A stretch of 57,629 nucleotides of DNA from CALBPI01 sp038529355 (GTDB lineage Bacteria; Pseudomonadota; Gammaproteobacteria; Steroidobacterales; Woeseiaceae), in NCBI GenBank assembly GCA_038529355.1, contig JBCBDU010000020.1, positions 1-57,629 on the forward strand, written 5' to 3'. This document shows positions 26,122 through 35,163 of the stretch, piece by piece (the stretch's first letter is position 1; every line of letters begins with the position of its first letter). The notes under the pieces were generated by a model. That model did no database searches, was not told where the DNA came from, and was given only the letters and a program-made list of their open reading frames with translations. The translations under genes were made by a program, and so were the position numbers.

Positions 26122-27909
26122 ATGCCGATACGCCAACTACCCGACCACCTGATTAACCAGATCGCCGCCGGCGAGGTGATTGAGCGGCCAGCATCCGTGG
26201 TTAAGGAACTGGTTGAGAATGCACTCGATGCCGGCGCCGGCACAATCGACATTGATATCGACAATGGCGGCAGCCGGCTGATTCGTGTGCGTGACAACGG
26301 GCAGGGTATTCCGGCGGGCGACTTGCCGCTCGCGTTGTCGCGCCACGCCACCAGCAAAATTACCAGTCTCGATGATCTGGAGTGCGTTGCCTCACTCGGT
26401 TTTCGCGGCGAGGCCTTGCCGTCGATAGCGTCCGTATCGCGTTTGTCGCTGGCTTCGGCGCAAGCAGGTGCGCAGGCTGCGCGGATTTCTGTCGACGGCG
26501 GCGCGCTGGGCAGTGTTGAGCCCTACGCGCTGCAGCAAGGAACACGCGTGGAAGTGCATGACCTGTTCTATAACACGCCGGCCCGGCGTAAGTTTTTACG
26601 AACTGAAAAAACCGAGTTTCATCACATCGATTTGGCAGTGCGGCGGTTGGCGCTCGCGCATCCGTCAGTCGCATTCACGTTGCGCCACAACCAGCGTATT
26701 GTCATGCAATTGCCGGCGGCGCAGAGCGAAGATGCCGAAGACCGGCGCCTTGCACAAATGCTCGGCGAGGCATTCGGCGAGGCGGCAATGCGCATTGACG
26801 AGACGCGCGAGGGTATTGCGTTGCGCGGCTGGTTGGCATTGCCGACGTTCTCGCGCAGTCAGCCGGATCTGCAATACACGTTCATTAACAGTCGCTGGGT
26901 GCGCGACAAGACGTTGATGCATGCGGTGCGACTGGGCTATCGCGACGTGCTGTTTCATGGTCGCCACCCAGCCTACGTGCTGTCGCTGGCGATCGATCCG
27001 GCACGCGTTGATGTCAACGCCCATCCGGCTAAACACGAAGTGAGATTCCGCGACTCACAGGGTGTGCACGAATTCGTGTTCCGCACTGTGCAGGCTGCAT
27101 TGGCTGCGACGACACCGGGCCAGACCGGCGTTGCGCCGGCTGCATTTTCGCCACCGGCGTCGCTGGTGACGCAGATGCCTGCACCGCTGCGCACACCAGG
27201 TACCGAGCACGATGCGAGCGCGCATGCCAATCTGTCTGCGTTGATGCAAAGCGCGTCGGCACCGACCCTGGCCGCAGCGACAGCTGCATCGGATGCCGTG
27301 CACGATGCCGAGGCGCAGTATGCGGCACCGCCACTGGGCTTTGCGCTGGCGCAACTCAAGGGCGTGTACATTCTTGCGCAGAATGATGCCGGTCTGGTGC
27401 TGGTGGATATGCACGCCGCGCATGAGCGAATTACCTACGAACGCCTCAAAGCGGACTACGCAAACCGCAATATTGTCCGGCAACCGATGCTGGTGCCAGA
27501 GCGCGTTGCGTTGTCGGCGCGCGAAGTGCGGCTGGCCGAGCAGCACGGTCAGGCGTTAGCCGACATGGGGTTGATTGTCGAACAGGCGGGACCGGAAGCT
27601 CTGGTGTTGCGCGAGATTCCGACGCTACTGGGTGCGCGCAATGCCGCGCAGCTGCTGCGCGATGTGTTGGCCGACTTTGCCGAGCATGGCAACAGCGAAC
27701 GTACAGAGGCGGTCACGGATGAGATGCTGTCAACAATGGCTTGCCATCATTCGGTGCGCGCCAATCGTACGTTGACGCTGGCCGAAATGAACGCATTGCT
27801 GCGCGACATGGAGCGCACCGAACGGGCAGACCAATGCAATCATGGCAGGCCGACCTGGACGCAGTTGTCGATGCAGGCACTCGACAGTCTGTTTCAGCGC
27901 GGGCAATGA
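26122..27909 (+). CDS. mutL: DNA mismatch repair protein MutL (with endonuclease motifs)
   Basis: MutL couples MutS mismatch recognition to strand incision. The 595-residue protein has the GHKL ATPase motifs ELVENALDAG, DNGQGI and GFRGEALPSI. Unlike E. coli MutL, the C-terminal domain has DMHAAHERITYE, matching the DQHA(X)2E(X)4E endonuclease motif. It also has ACHHSVR and CNHGRPT, matching the other two metal-site motifs. This suggests that MutL itself nicks DNA, without MutH. A low-complexity Ala/Thr-rich linker spans about residues 330-400. The end overlaps miaA. Confidence 0.96.
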   Translation: MPIRQLPDHLINQIAAGEVIERPASVVKELVENALDAGAGTIDIDIDNGGSRLIRVRDNGQGIPAGDLPLALSRHATSKITSLDDLECVASLGFRGEALPSIASVSRLSLASAQAGAQAARISVDGGALGSVEPYALQQGTRVEVHDLFYNTPARRKFLRTEKTEFHHIDLAVRRLALAHPSVAFTLRHNQRIVMQLPAAQSEDAEDRRLAQMLGEAFGEAAMRIDETREGIALRGWLALPTFSRSQPDLQYTFINSRWVRDKTLMHAVRLGYRDVLFHGRHPAYVLSLAIDPARVDVNAHPAKHEVRFRDSQGVHEFVFRTVQAALAATTPGQTGVAPAAFSPPASLVTQMPAPLRTPGTEHDASAHANLSALMQSASAPTLAAATAASDAVHDAEAQYAAPPLGFALAQLKGVYILAQNDAGLVLVDMHAAHERITYERLKADYANRNIVRQPMLVPERVALSAREVRLAEQHGQALADMGLIVEQAGPEALVLREIPTLLGARNAAQLLRDVLADFAEHGNSERTEAVTDEMLSTMACHHSVRANRTLTLAEMNALLRDMERTERADQCNHGRPTWTQLSMQALDSLFQRGQ

Positions 27910-28829
27910 CCGTCGTCTGCATTTTGGGCCCGACGGCGATGGGCAAGACCGAGGTGGCGCTTGCGCTGCATGCGCGTGGTGGCGTCGACATTATCAGTGT
28001 TGACTCAGCCATGGTGTATCGCGGCCTGGATATTGGCACTGCCAAACCTGATGCGCAGACGCTGGCCGCGTGTCCGCATGCCTTGGTCGATATTGTTGAT
28101 CCGTGGCACGCGTATTCGGTTGCGCAATTCATCGATGATGTCACGCCGTTGATTAGTGCCAGTCTGGAGCGTGGGCGTTTGCCGGTGTTAGTCGGTGGCA
28201 CGATGTTGTATTTCAAACGCTTGTTCGATGGCTTATCGAATTTGCCAGCGGCTGATCTTCAGGTGCGCACCGAGTTGGATGCGCAGGCACGCGAGCTGGG
28301 TTGGCCGGCACTGCACGCGCAGCTAGCCCGTGTCGATCCGGAGGCAGCGGCGCGTATTGCCAGCAATGATACGCAGCGCATTCAGCGTGCATTGGAAGTC
28401 TATCGATTGACCGGAACACCGATGAGCTGTCTGCAACAAGCGACAGTGCGTCATGTCGCCTGGCCGTGGCTGAAGCTGGCATTGGTCAGTGATGATCGTG
28501 CACAGGTGCATGCGCGTATCGGCCAGCGCTTTGATGCGATGATGTCAGAGGGTTTCGCTGACGAAGTTCGGGCACTGTTGACGTTACCGGGCATGCATGC
28601 AGAGTTGCCCAGTATGCGCGCCGTCGGTTATCGACAAATTTCCCGCTGGCTGCAGGGTGAAATCTCGCGTGAGCAAGCACTTGCAGATGCCAAGACAGCC
28701 ACGCGTCGGTTAGCGAAACGCCAACACACGTGGTTACGGGGCATGTCTGATCTGGTTGTGTTCGATCCGCTTGAATCGCCGGTGATTGACCCCATTGTTA
28801 GAACGATAGAAGAACGGCGCGCCAGCTAG
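27906..28829 (+). CDS. miaA: tRNA dimethylallyltransferase
   Basis: MiaA adds an isopentenyl group to A37 of tRNAs that read U-starting codons. The 307-residue protein has the P-loop GPTAMGKT at residues 8-15, the DSAMVYRGLDIGTAKP stretch and VGGTMLYF. The ATG at 27906 forms an ATGA overlap with mutL; longer readings lie inside mutL. The 191 bases up to hfq hold no gene. Confidence 0.95.
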   Translation: MTVVCILGPTAMGKTEVALALHARGGVDIISVDSAMVYRGLDIGTAKPDAQTLAACPHALVDIVDPWHAYSVAQFIDDVTPLISASLERGRLPVLVGGTMLYFKRLFDGLSNLPAADLQVRTELDAQARELGWPALHAQLARVDPEAAARIASNDTQRIQRALEVYRLTGTPMSCLQQATVRHVAWPWLKLALVSDDRAQVHARIGQRFDAMMSEGFADEVRALLTLPGMHAELPSMRAVGYRQISRWLQGEISREQALADAKTATRRLAKRQHTWLRGMSDLVVFDPLESPVIDPIVRTIEERRAS

Positions 28830-29020
28830 CGCGCGCACTCGTCGAATTTTACGTTTGTATTACAGTGTTAACCGATCGCAGGCAGTCGATGTGCCTGTGC
28901 TAACATCGAAACACCCTAGGACGGCAGGCAGGGCACCGCCACCGCCTTCACGGTTTTTTATGCTTTCGCGACATGCTTGGGCGCAGACTCGCGGCTGGTG
29001 CCAATAACAAGGAGATTCCC

Positions 29021-29272
29021 ATGGCAAAGGGACAGTCTTTACAAGATCCGTTTCTCAACATCCTGCGCAAAGAAAAAGTGCCGGTTTCCATCTATCTCGT
29101 AAACGGTATCAAGTTGCAGGGACAAATCGATTCTTTTGACCAATTTGTTGTGCTGTTAAAAAACAGTGTTAACCAGATGGTCTATAAACATGCGATTTCC
29201 ACGGTGGTGCCGGCACGAAATGTGCGGTTACCAATTTCTGATGACGATACGGTTGGCGAAGACGACGAGTAA
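29021..29272 (+). CDS. hfq: RNA chaperone Hfq
   Basis: Hfq is a hexameric Sm-like protein that pairs small RNAs with mRNAs. The 83-residue protein has the Sm1 region with FLNILRKEKVPVSIYLVNG and the Sm2 signature YKHAIS. A good ribosome site (AAGGAG) lies just before the ATG. The C-terminal tail is short and acidic (DDDTVGEDDE), much shorter than in E. coli. It sits between miaA and hflX in the classic order. Confidence 0.97.
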   Translation: MAKGQSLQDPFLNILRKEKVPVSIYLVNGIKLQGQIDSFDQFVVLLKNSVNQMVYKHAISTVVPARNVRLPISDDDTVGEDDE

Positions 29273-29349
29273 CGCGCTGCTGTCACAATCTGCGCGCTCT
29301 GTTGATTGTTGTCTGATTGTTGTCATTGCCGCGTGCGGCACCTCTGATC

Positions 29350-30663
29350 ATGTTTGAGCGACCCAAGTCGGGCGAACGTGCACTGATCGTGCACCCGGTG
29401 TTCGAGCGTGCAGGGCCTGCCGCCGACGTTCACGAGTTCATCGAACTGGCCATTTCGGCAGGTGCCGATGTGCTCGACACGATGATCGTCAACCGTCCAC
29501 AGCCTGAAGCGCGCTTCCTGATCAGCAGCGGCAAGGTTGCCGAGATCGCCGACAATGTGCGCGATCTGGGCGCTGATCTGGTGTTGGTCAGCCATGCATT
29601 GACGCCGACACAAGAGCGCAATCTCGAGCGGGCTGTTTGCTGTCGGGTGCTGGATCGCAGCGGATTGATTCTCGACATATTTGCGCAGCGGGCGCGATCG
29701 TTCGAAGGCAAGCTGCAGGTTGAGCTTGCGCAGTTGCGTCATTTGTCGACGCGTTTGGTGCGCGGCTGGACGCACCTGGAACGGCAAAAAGGCGGCATTG
29801 GGCTGCGAGGACCGGGTGAAACCCAGCTCGAGACAGATCGCCGGCTGGTGCGCGATCGCATCGCCAAGCTGACCAAGCGCCTGAAAAAGGTCGACAAACA
29901 GCGCGAGCTGGGTCGTCGAAACCGCATTCGCAACGAGGTGCCGACAGTGGCGCTGGTTGGCTATACCAACGCCGGTAAATCGACGCTGTTCAATCGTCTC
30001 ACCGACGCAGAAGTTTATGCCGCTGACCAGCTGTTTGCGACGCTCGATCCGACCTTGCGGCGCTGGCAGCTGGGTGATGCGACCCAGGTTGTACTGGCCG
30101 ATACGGTCGGTTTTGTGGCGAATTTGCCGCATGAGCTGGTGGCAGCTTTCAAGGCGACGCTGACCGAGACCCGCGAGGCAGACGTGCTGTTGCACGTGAT
30201 CGATGCCAGCGATCCGCAGCGCGATCAGCGCGAATCAGAGGTCAACAACGTGTTGTCATCCATTGGTGCTGACGCCGTGCCGCAGATTCGCGTGTACAAT
30301 AAGATCGATATCGATAAGCAGTTACCGCACATCGCGGAAGGTGATCGCGAGCGGCCGGCCAGTGTATTTGTCTCGGCTTTGACAGGCGCAGGTCTGGATT
30401 TGCTCGTGAATGCCCTGACGCAACGTTTTCGCGAGGAACGCATTGTTGGCTGGTTGCGCCTGGCGGCGGCCGAGGCTGCGCTGCGCGCGCGGCTGTTTGC
30501 GGAGGGTGCGGTCGTCAGCGAGCAGTTCGAAGACGATGGCGGCTGCCAGCTACATGTCGATATGACGAAAAAATCCTTCCTGCGTTTGTGTGCGCAGACT
30601 GGCATGGAGCCGGATCGATTGCACACGGCGCAGGCAACGCAACAGGATGCCGCGTCTTTTTAG
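29350..30663 (+). CDS. hflX: GTPase HflX
   Basis: HflX is a ribosome-associated GTPase that splits stalled or heat-damaged ribosomes. The 437-residue protein has the HflX N-terminal domain, with the GPGETQLETDRR glycine-rich linker, and a G domain with the P-loop GYTNAGKST at residues 204-212. The ATG at 29350 was chosen because the protein then begins MFERPKSGERALIVH, as in relatives; the 77-base gap after hfq shows no strong ribosome site. Confidence 0.95.
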   Translation: MFERPKSGERALIVHPVFERAGPAADVHEFIELAISAGADVLDTMIVNRPQPEARFLISSGKVAEIADNVRDLGADLVLVSHALTPTQERNLERAVCCRVLDRSGLILDIFAQRARSFEGKLQVELAQLRHLSTRLVRGWTHLERQKGGIGLRGPGETQLETDRRLVRDRIAKLTKRLKKVDKQRELGRRNRIRNEVPTVALVGYTNAGKSTLFNRLTDAEVYAADQLFATLDPTLRRWQLGDATQVVLADTVGFVANLPHELVAAFKATLTETREADVLLHVIDASDPQRDQRESEVNNVLSSIGADAVPQIRVYNKIDIDKQLPHIAEGDRERPASVFVSALTGAGLDLLVNALTQRFREERIVGWLRLAAAEAALRARLFAEGAVVSEQFEDDGGCQLHVDMTKKSFLRLCAQTGMEPDRLHTAQATQQDAASF

Positions 30664-30693
30664 GCGCCGCATTCGGCTGAGATAGAAAACACT

Positions 30694-31839
30694 ATGGCTT
30701 GGAACGAAAACGGCAATGGGCAGGACCCCTGGGGAGATCGCAAACGCGGCAACAAACCCAGTGATCTGGACAAATTGTTCAACAACCTGCAGCGCAAATT
30801 ACGCGGTTTGGGTGGCGGCGGTGATGGCGGCGGCAGCGGTAGCGGTAGCGACGGTTCGGCCGCGGGTCTGCTGGTTGTGCTGGTTATTGGTCTGGTGTTC
30901 TGGTTGACGACCGGGTTCTATCGCGTTGATCAAGCGGAGCGCGGTCTTGAGCTGCGGTTTGGCGAATACGTTGGCGACACAGGCCCGGGCCTGCACTGGC
31001 ATTTGCCCTATCCGATTGAGACTGTCGAAAAGGTCAATGCGTCTGTCATCGATCGGTTCGAACAGGAAATCCAGATGCTCACAGCTGATGAGAATTTCGT
31101 CGTGATTAACCTGGCAGTGCAGTACCGACGTCGCAGTCCGGAAGACTTCCAGTTCAACGTGCGCGACCCGATCGCAACCGTTTCTGATGTCAGCGAGAGC
31201 GCTATTCGCGAAGCTGTTGGCAAGCACCCGGCCGATTTCACACTGCTCGGTAATCGCGCCGAGGTGGCCGAGTTGACCAAACAATTGATTCAAAGCGCTC
31301 TGGATGCCTACGAGGCCGGCATCGAAGTAACGGCCGTGAACTTGCAGAAGGTCGATTTTCCGCGCCCCGTGCAAGATGCTGTGCAGGACGCTGTGAAAGC
31401 GCGCGAGGACAAAGAGCAGGCCAAGCTCAGCGCGCAGACTTACGAAAATCAGATCATCCCGGAAGCACGCGGTGAGGCGGCGCGCCAGTTGCAGAATGCG
31501 GAAGCCTACAAGCAACGTGTCATCAACGACGCTAGCGGTGAAGCGGCGCGCTTCACGGCGCTGTTGAAGGAATATGCGGCGGCGCCTGAAGTGACGCGTG
31601 AGCGTCTGTACATCGACGCGCTGGAAGAAGTCTACACAAACAGCAGCAAGGTCTTCATCGACGCTGACGGCGAGGGTAACTTGCTGTATCTGCCTCTGGA
31701 CAAGCTGGTCGAAAGCTCCGGGCAGCGTTCGCGCGCATCGGCCAGTGGCACGCTGTCACGTCAGAATGATGTCGCCAACCGGCCGTCACTGACAGATACC
31801 GAAATACGTGACAACCGTACCCGGAGGGCACGTCAATGA
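30694..31839 (+). CDS. hflK: FtsH regulator HflK
   Basis: HflK and HflC form a large inner-membrane SPFH cage that encloses the FtsH protease. The 381-residue protein has a glycine-rich cytoplasmic N-terminus (MAWNENGNGQDPWG at the start, then a Gly/Ser run at about residues 38-53), one membrane helix (about 56-74) and a long SPFH domain with a helical C-terminal part. It overlaps hflC in an ATGA junction. Confidence 0.95.
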   Translation: MAWNENGNGQDPWGDRKRGNKPSDLDKLFNNLQRKLRGLGGGGDGGGSGSGSDGSAAGLLVVLVIGLVFWLTTGFYRVDQAERGLELRFGEYVGDTGPGLHWHLPYPIETVEKVNASVIDRFEQEIQMLTADENFVVINLAVQYRRRSPEDFQFNVRDPIATVSDVSESAIREAVGKHPADFTLLGNRAEVAELTKQLIQSALDAYEAGIEVTAVNLQKVDFPRPVQDAVQDAVKAREDKEQAKLSAQTYENQIIPEARGEAARQLQNAEAYKQRVINDASGEAARFTALLKEYAAAPEVTRERLYIDALEEVYTNSSKVFIDADGEGNLLYLPLDKLVESSGQRSRASASGTLSRQNDVANRPSLTDTEIRDNRTRRARQ

Positions 31840-32705
31840 AATCTGGAATTAGCGCAATCATCGTTCTCGTCGGGCTGGTCTTTGTCGGTCTCGGCTTAAC
31901 AGCTTTTACTGTCGACATGCGTGAGCACGCCTTGAAGCTGCGCTTCGGTGAAGTGGTCAAGAGTGACTTCGAGCCAGGTTTGCACTTCAAGCTGCCGATT
32001 TATAATGAGATCCTGAAATTTCCGAATCAGGTTTTAACGATCTCTCCATCCCCAGAAGAAATCCTGACTACCGAGAAAAAGCCGGCGTCGGTGAACTTCT
32101 TCGTCAAGTACCGCATTCGTGAACCGGAAACCTACTATGTGTCAACCGGTGGCAGTGAAGATATGGTGCGCTCGCGTCTGCTGGAAATCATCAAGGCAGC
32201 GATTCGTACCGAATTCGCTAAACGCACGATGCAGGAAGTGATCTCTCTCGAGCGCAATGAGCTCATGCGTGACATGATGAGCGAAGCGTCGGAGTTGGCG
32301 AAAGACCTGGGCATCGAACTGATTGATGTGCGCGTCAAGCAGGTTGAGTTTTCTGATCAGGTTGCCGATTCGGTCTATAAACGTATGCGTGAAGAGCGGT
32401 TGCGGATTGCCTCGGAGCTGCGCGCGGAAGGTAATGAGGAAGCCGAGGAAATTCGCGCCAACGCTGACCGTGAAAGCACGGTGATTCGCTCGGAGGCCTA
32501 TCGGGATTCGCAGCTTACGCGTGGTGAGGGCGATGCGGCAGCTGCCGCAATTTACGCGCAGGCGTATAACGCCGATCGGGAATTCTATGCGTTTTACCGC
32601 AGTTTGCAGGCCTATAAGACCTCGCTGGGTACGCAAGGCGATTTACTCGTGATCGACTCAGAGAACGACTTTTTCCGTTACCTGAACCGTCGTGACGAAA
32701 AGTAG
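31836..32705 (+). CDS. hflC: FtsH regulator HflC
   Basis: HflC is the partner of HflK. The 289-residue protein has an N-terminal membrane helix (about residues 5-24) and an SPFH domain ending in a long charged helix (RIASELRAEGNEEAEEIRA). Start and end are tightly coupled to hflK. Only 35 bases separate it from purA; the small DUF2065 gene and hisZ found at this spot in some pseudomonads are absent. Confidence 0.95.
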   Translation: MKSGISAIIVLVGLVFVGLGLTAFTVDMREHALKLRFGEVVKSDFEPGLHFKLPIYNEILKFPNQVLTISPSPEEILTTEKKPASVNFFVKYRIREPETYYVSTGGSEDMVRSRLLEIIKAAIRTEFAKRTMQEVISLERNELMRDMMSEASELAKDLGIELIDVRVKQVEFSDQVADSVYKRMREERLRIASELRAEGNEEAEEIRANADRESTVIRSEAYRDSQLTRGEGDAAAAAIYAQAYNADREFYAFYRSLQAYKTSLGTQGDLLVIDSENDFFRYLNRRDEK

Positions 32706-32740
32706 CGAATAACAACAACACGTAACAGGCGTATCGACTC

Positions 32741-34036
32741 ATGGGCAGGAATATCGTTGTCGTCGGCACCCAGTGGGGTGACGAGGGTAAAGGCAAGATT
32801 GTCGATCTTCTTACGGATCGCGTCGCTGCTGTAGCGCGCTTTCAGGGTGGCCACAACGCCGGCCACACGCTGGTTATCGATGGCAAGAAAACAGTATTGC
32901 ATTTGATTCCTTCCGGCGTGTTGCGCGAAGGCGTGCAGTGCCTGATTGGCAATGGCGTTGTGCTGTCGCTTGATGCGCTGCTGTCTGAAATGGACGACCT
33001 TGCGGCGAACGGCGTGCCCGTGTTTGAGCGTCTGCGTATTAGCCCCGCCTGTCCGCTGATTCTGCCTTCGCATGTGGCGCTGGATCTGGCGCGCGAGAAG
33101 GCTCGCGGTAATGCAGCGATTGGTACGACCGGTCGCGGCATCGGCCCGGCGTATGAAGACAAGGTCGCGCGTCGCGCACTGCGGGTATCTGATTTGTTCC
33201 TGCGAGAGAAGTTTGCGTCGCGCCTTGGCGAGATTCTCGACTACCACAATTTTGTGCTCAGCAATTACTTGCGTGCACCCAAGGTCGACTTCTCCGAAAC
33301 ACTCGACCAGGCCATGGCACATGCCGAGCGTGTTGCGCCGCTGGTCGCAGACGTCACCGGTATCCTGCACGCGCTGCACGAGCAAGGCGAGAGTATTCTG
33401 TTTGAGGGTGCGCAGGGTACGTTGCTAGATATCGATCACGGTACTTACCCGTTCGTGACGTCGAGCAACACAGTTGCCGCTGGTGCAAGTACCGGTACCG
33501 GTATAGGGCCGAACCAGATCGACTACGTGCTGGGCATCGTTAAGGCGTACACAACACGCGTTGGCGCTGGGCCGTTTCCGACAGAGCTATTCGATGACAT
33601 GGGCGAGCATCTGGCGCGCGTCGGGCATGAATTTGGGGCGACCACTGGTCGACCTCGACGGTGTGGCTGGTTCGATGCGGTGTCTTTGCGGCGCACGATT
33701 ATTAATAACGGCGTGACCGGTTTGTGTGTCACCAAGCTGGATGTGCTTGACGAATTGGAGACCATCCGGATTTGTATCGGTTACAGGATTGACGGTCAGA
33801 TCAGCGAAGCGCCGCCGGTCATCGTTGATCGCTATGCCGAGGTCGAGCCGGTGTATGAAGATATGCCGGGCTGGCAGTCGAATACCGTTGGTATTACGCA
33901 GTATGATCAGCTGCCGCAACGCGCTCGCGACTACCTTGCGCGCATCGCCGATATCGTCAAGACGCCGATTGACATCGTGTCGACCGGCCCGGGTCGTGAG
34001 CAAACCATCGTGCACCGCGACCCGCTACACAGCTAA
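32741..34036 (+). CDS. purA: Adenylosuccinate synthetase
   Basis: PurA joins IMP and aspartate with GTP hydrolysis, the committed step to AMP. The 431-residue protein has the phosphate loop QWGDEGKGK at residues 11-19 and the GTTGRGIGPAY signature. It closes the conserved hfq-hflX-hflKC-purA block. The next gene begins 14 bases later on the same strand, so read-through into the patatin-like gene is likely. Confidence 0.97.
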   Translation: MGRNIVVVGTQWGDEGKGKIVDLLTDRVAAVARFQGGHNAGHTLVIDGKKTVLHLIPSGVLREGVQCLIGNGVVLSLDALLSEMDDLAANGVPVFERLRISPACPLILPSHVALDLAREKARGNAAIGTTGRGIGPAYEDKVARRALRVSDLFLREKFASRLGEILDYHNFVLSNYLRAPKVDFSETLDQAMAHAERVAPLVADVTGILHALHEQGESILFEGAQGTLLDIDHGTYPFVTSSNTVAAGASTGTGIGPNQIDYVLGIVKAYTTRVGAGPFPTELFDDMGEHLARVGHEFGATTGRPRRCGWFDAVSLRRTIINNGVTGLCVTKLDVLDELETIRICIGYRIDGQISEAPPVIVDRYAEVEPVYEDMPGWQSNTVGITQYDQLPQRARDYLARIADIVKTPIDIVSTGPGREQTIVHRDPLHS

Positions 34037-34050
34037 CACACCCGCCACGC

Positions 34051-35121
34051 ATGACAGTTACTGATTGCCTCACTGTGCGTGCAGGTCCCGGTGCCCTGCG
34101 GCACCTGCGCGAGCGCGGATTTCAGCCGCAAGACGTGCGCATGATGGTCGGCGCGTCTGGCGGCGCCAAGTGGCTTGTGCTGACGGGTCTGGATCGGATG
34201 TTGCTCTCGGAAGTGGTGCCGCATTTCACGCCGCCCGTACACTTGCTCGGCTCGTCAATTGGCTCCTGGCGGTTCGCCTGCTACGCAAGTCCACAGCCGC
34301 TTGCGGCGATCGAGCGGTTTGCTGATCGCTACATCAATGAAAATTATGGCGAGAAGCCAACCGCCGCTGATATCAGCCGCATTGGCGAGCACATGGTGCG
34401 CTATATTCTGGGCGACGGCGCGCTGGCGCACATCGTCAACAATCCTGCGTATCGACTACACATCATGGCCGTGCGCGCACGTCACCTGCTGGCTTCGGAA
34501 TCGAAGCTGGCATTGGCGACTGGCTTGGGTGCTGCGATGCTCGCCAATCATGTTTCCAGACGCGCGCTCGGCGGTTTCTTCGAGCGCACGTTGGTGCACG
34601 ATGCGCGTGCACTGCCACCGGCGGCCAGCGCCGACGACCTGCCGATGCAGCAAGTTGCGCTGAGCGCGGATAATCTGATCCCGGCGATCATGGCATCCAG
34701 TGCGATCCCGTTCGTCATGCAGGGCGTCTCGCCACTGCCAGGCGCGCTGCCGGGCACGTATCGGGACGGTGGCATCATCGATTACCATTTCGATGTGCCG
34801 TTGTCGTGTGATGATGGCCTGACGTTGTACCCACATTTTTATTCGCACCTGACGCCGGGTTGGTTCGACAAAAAGCGTCCGCGCAGAACGCCACGCCCCG
34901 AACATCTTGACCGGGTGCTATTGATCTCGCCGTCGGCACAATTCGTGGCAAGCTTGCCTGGCGCGCGTATTCCCGATCGGCACGACTTCGTGAATCTGGA
35001 TAACGCCGAGCGAATACAGCGGTGGGAGCGTGTCGTTGCAGAAAGTGATCGCCTTGGGGATGCGTTATTGCACGCGATCACGCATCAGCAGCTGGCGCAG
35101 ATCGCGCAACCGCTGGTTTAG
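34051..35121 (+). CDS. Patatin-like phospholipase family protein
   Basis: The 356-residue protein has the elements of patatin-type lipid hydrolases: an oxyanion-loop-like GASGGAK (34-40), a nucleophile elbow GSSIG with Ser69 at 67-71, and DGG with Asp239 at 239-241, giving a Ser-Asp dyad. There is no signal peptide, so it is probably cytosolic and may act on membrane lipids. The substrate is unknown. It follows purA by 14 bases without a good ribosome site. It opens the accessory-looking stretch between purA and rnr. Confidence 0.8.
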   Translation: MTVTDCLTVRAGPGALRHLRERGFQPQDVRMMVGASGGAKWLVLTGLDRMLLSEVVPHFTPPVHLLGSSIGSWRFACYASPQPLAAIERFADRYINENYGEKPTAADISRIGEHMVRYILGDGALAHIVNNPAYRLHIMAVRARHLLASESKLALATGLGAAMLANHVSRRALGGFFERTLVHDARALPPAASADDLPMQQVALSADNLIPAIMASSAIPFVMQGVSPLPGALPGTYRDGGIIDYHFDVPLSCDDGLTLYPHFYSHLTPGWFDKKRPRRTPRPEHLDRVLLISPSAQFVASLPGARIPDRHDFVNLDNAERIQRWERVVAESDRLGDALLHAITHQQLAQIAQPLV

Positions 35122-35163
35122 CGGCAAGCTGACGGTGCCGCAACGTCGCAGCGCGCGGCTGCG

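Noticed and set aside
28898..28906. Extended -10 (TGCTAACAT) upstream of hfq
   Set aside because: No matching -35 box; such a match is expected by chance.
28941..28959. Weak hairpin with six T residues between miaA and hfq
   Set aside because: The stem (ACCG/CGGT) has only four pairs, too weak to call a terminator despite the T-run.
35147..35163. Six-pair hairpin CGCAGC/GCTGCG between the patatin and NERD genes
   Set aside because: Short stem with no T-tract on either strand.
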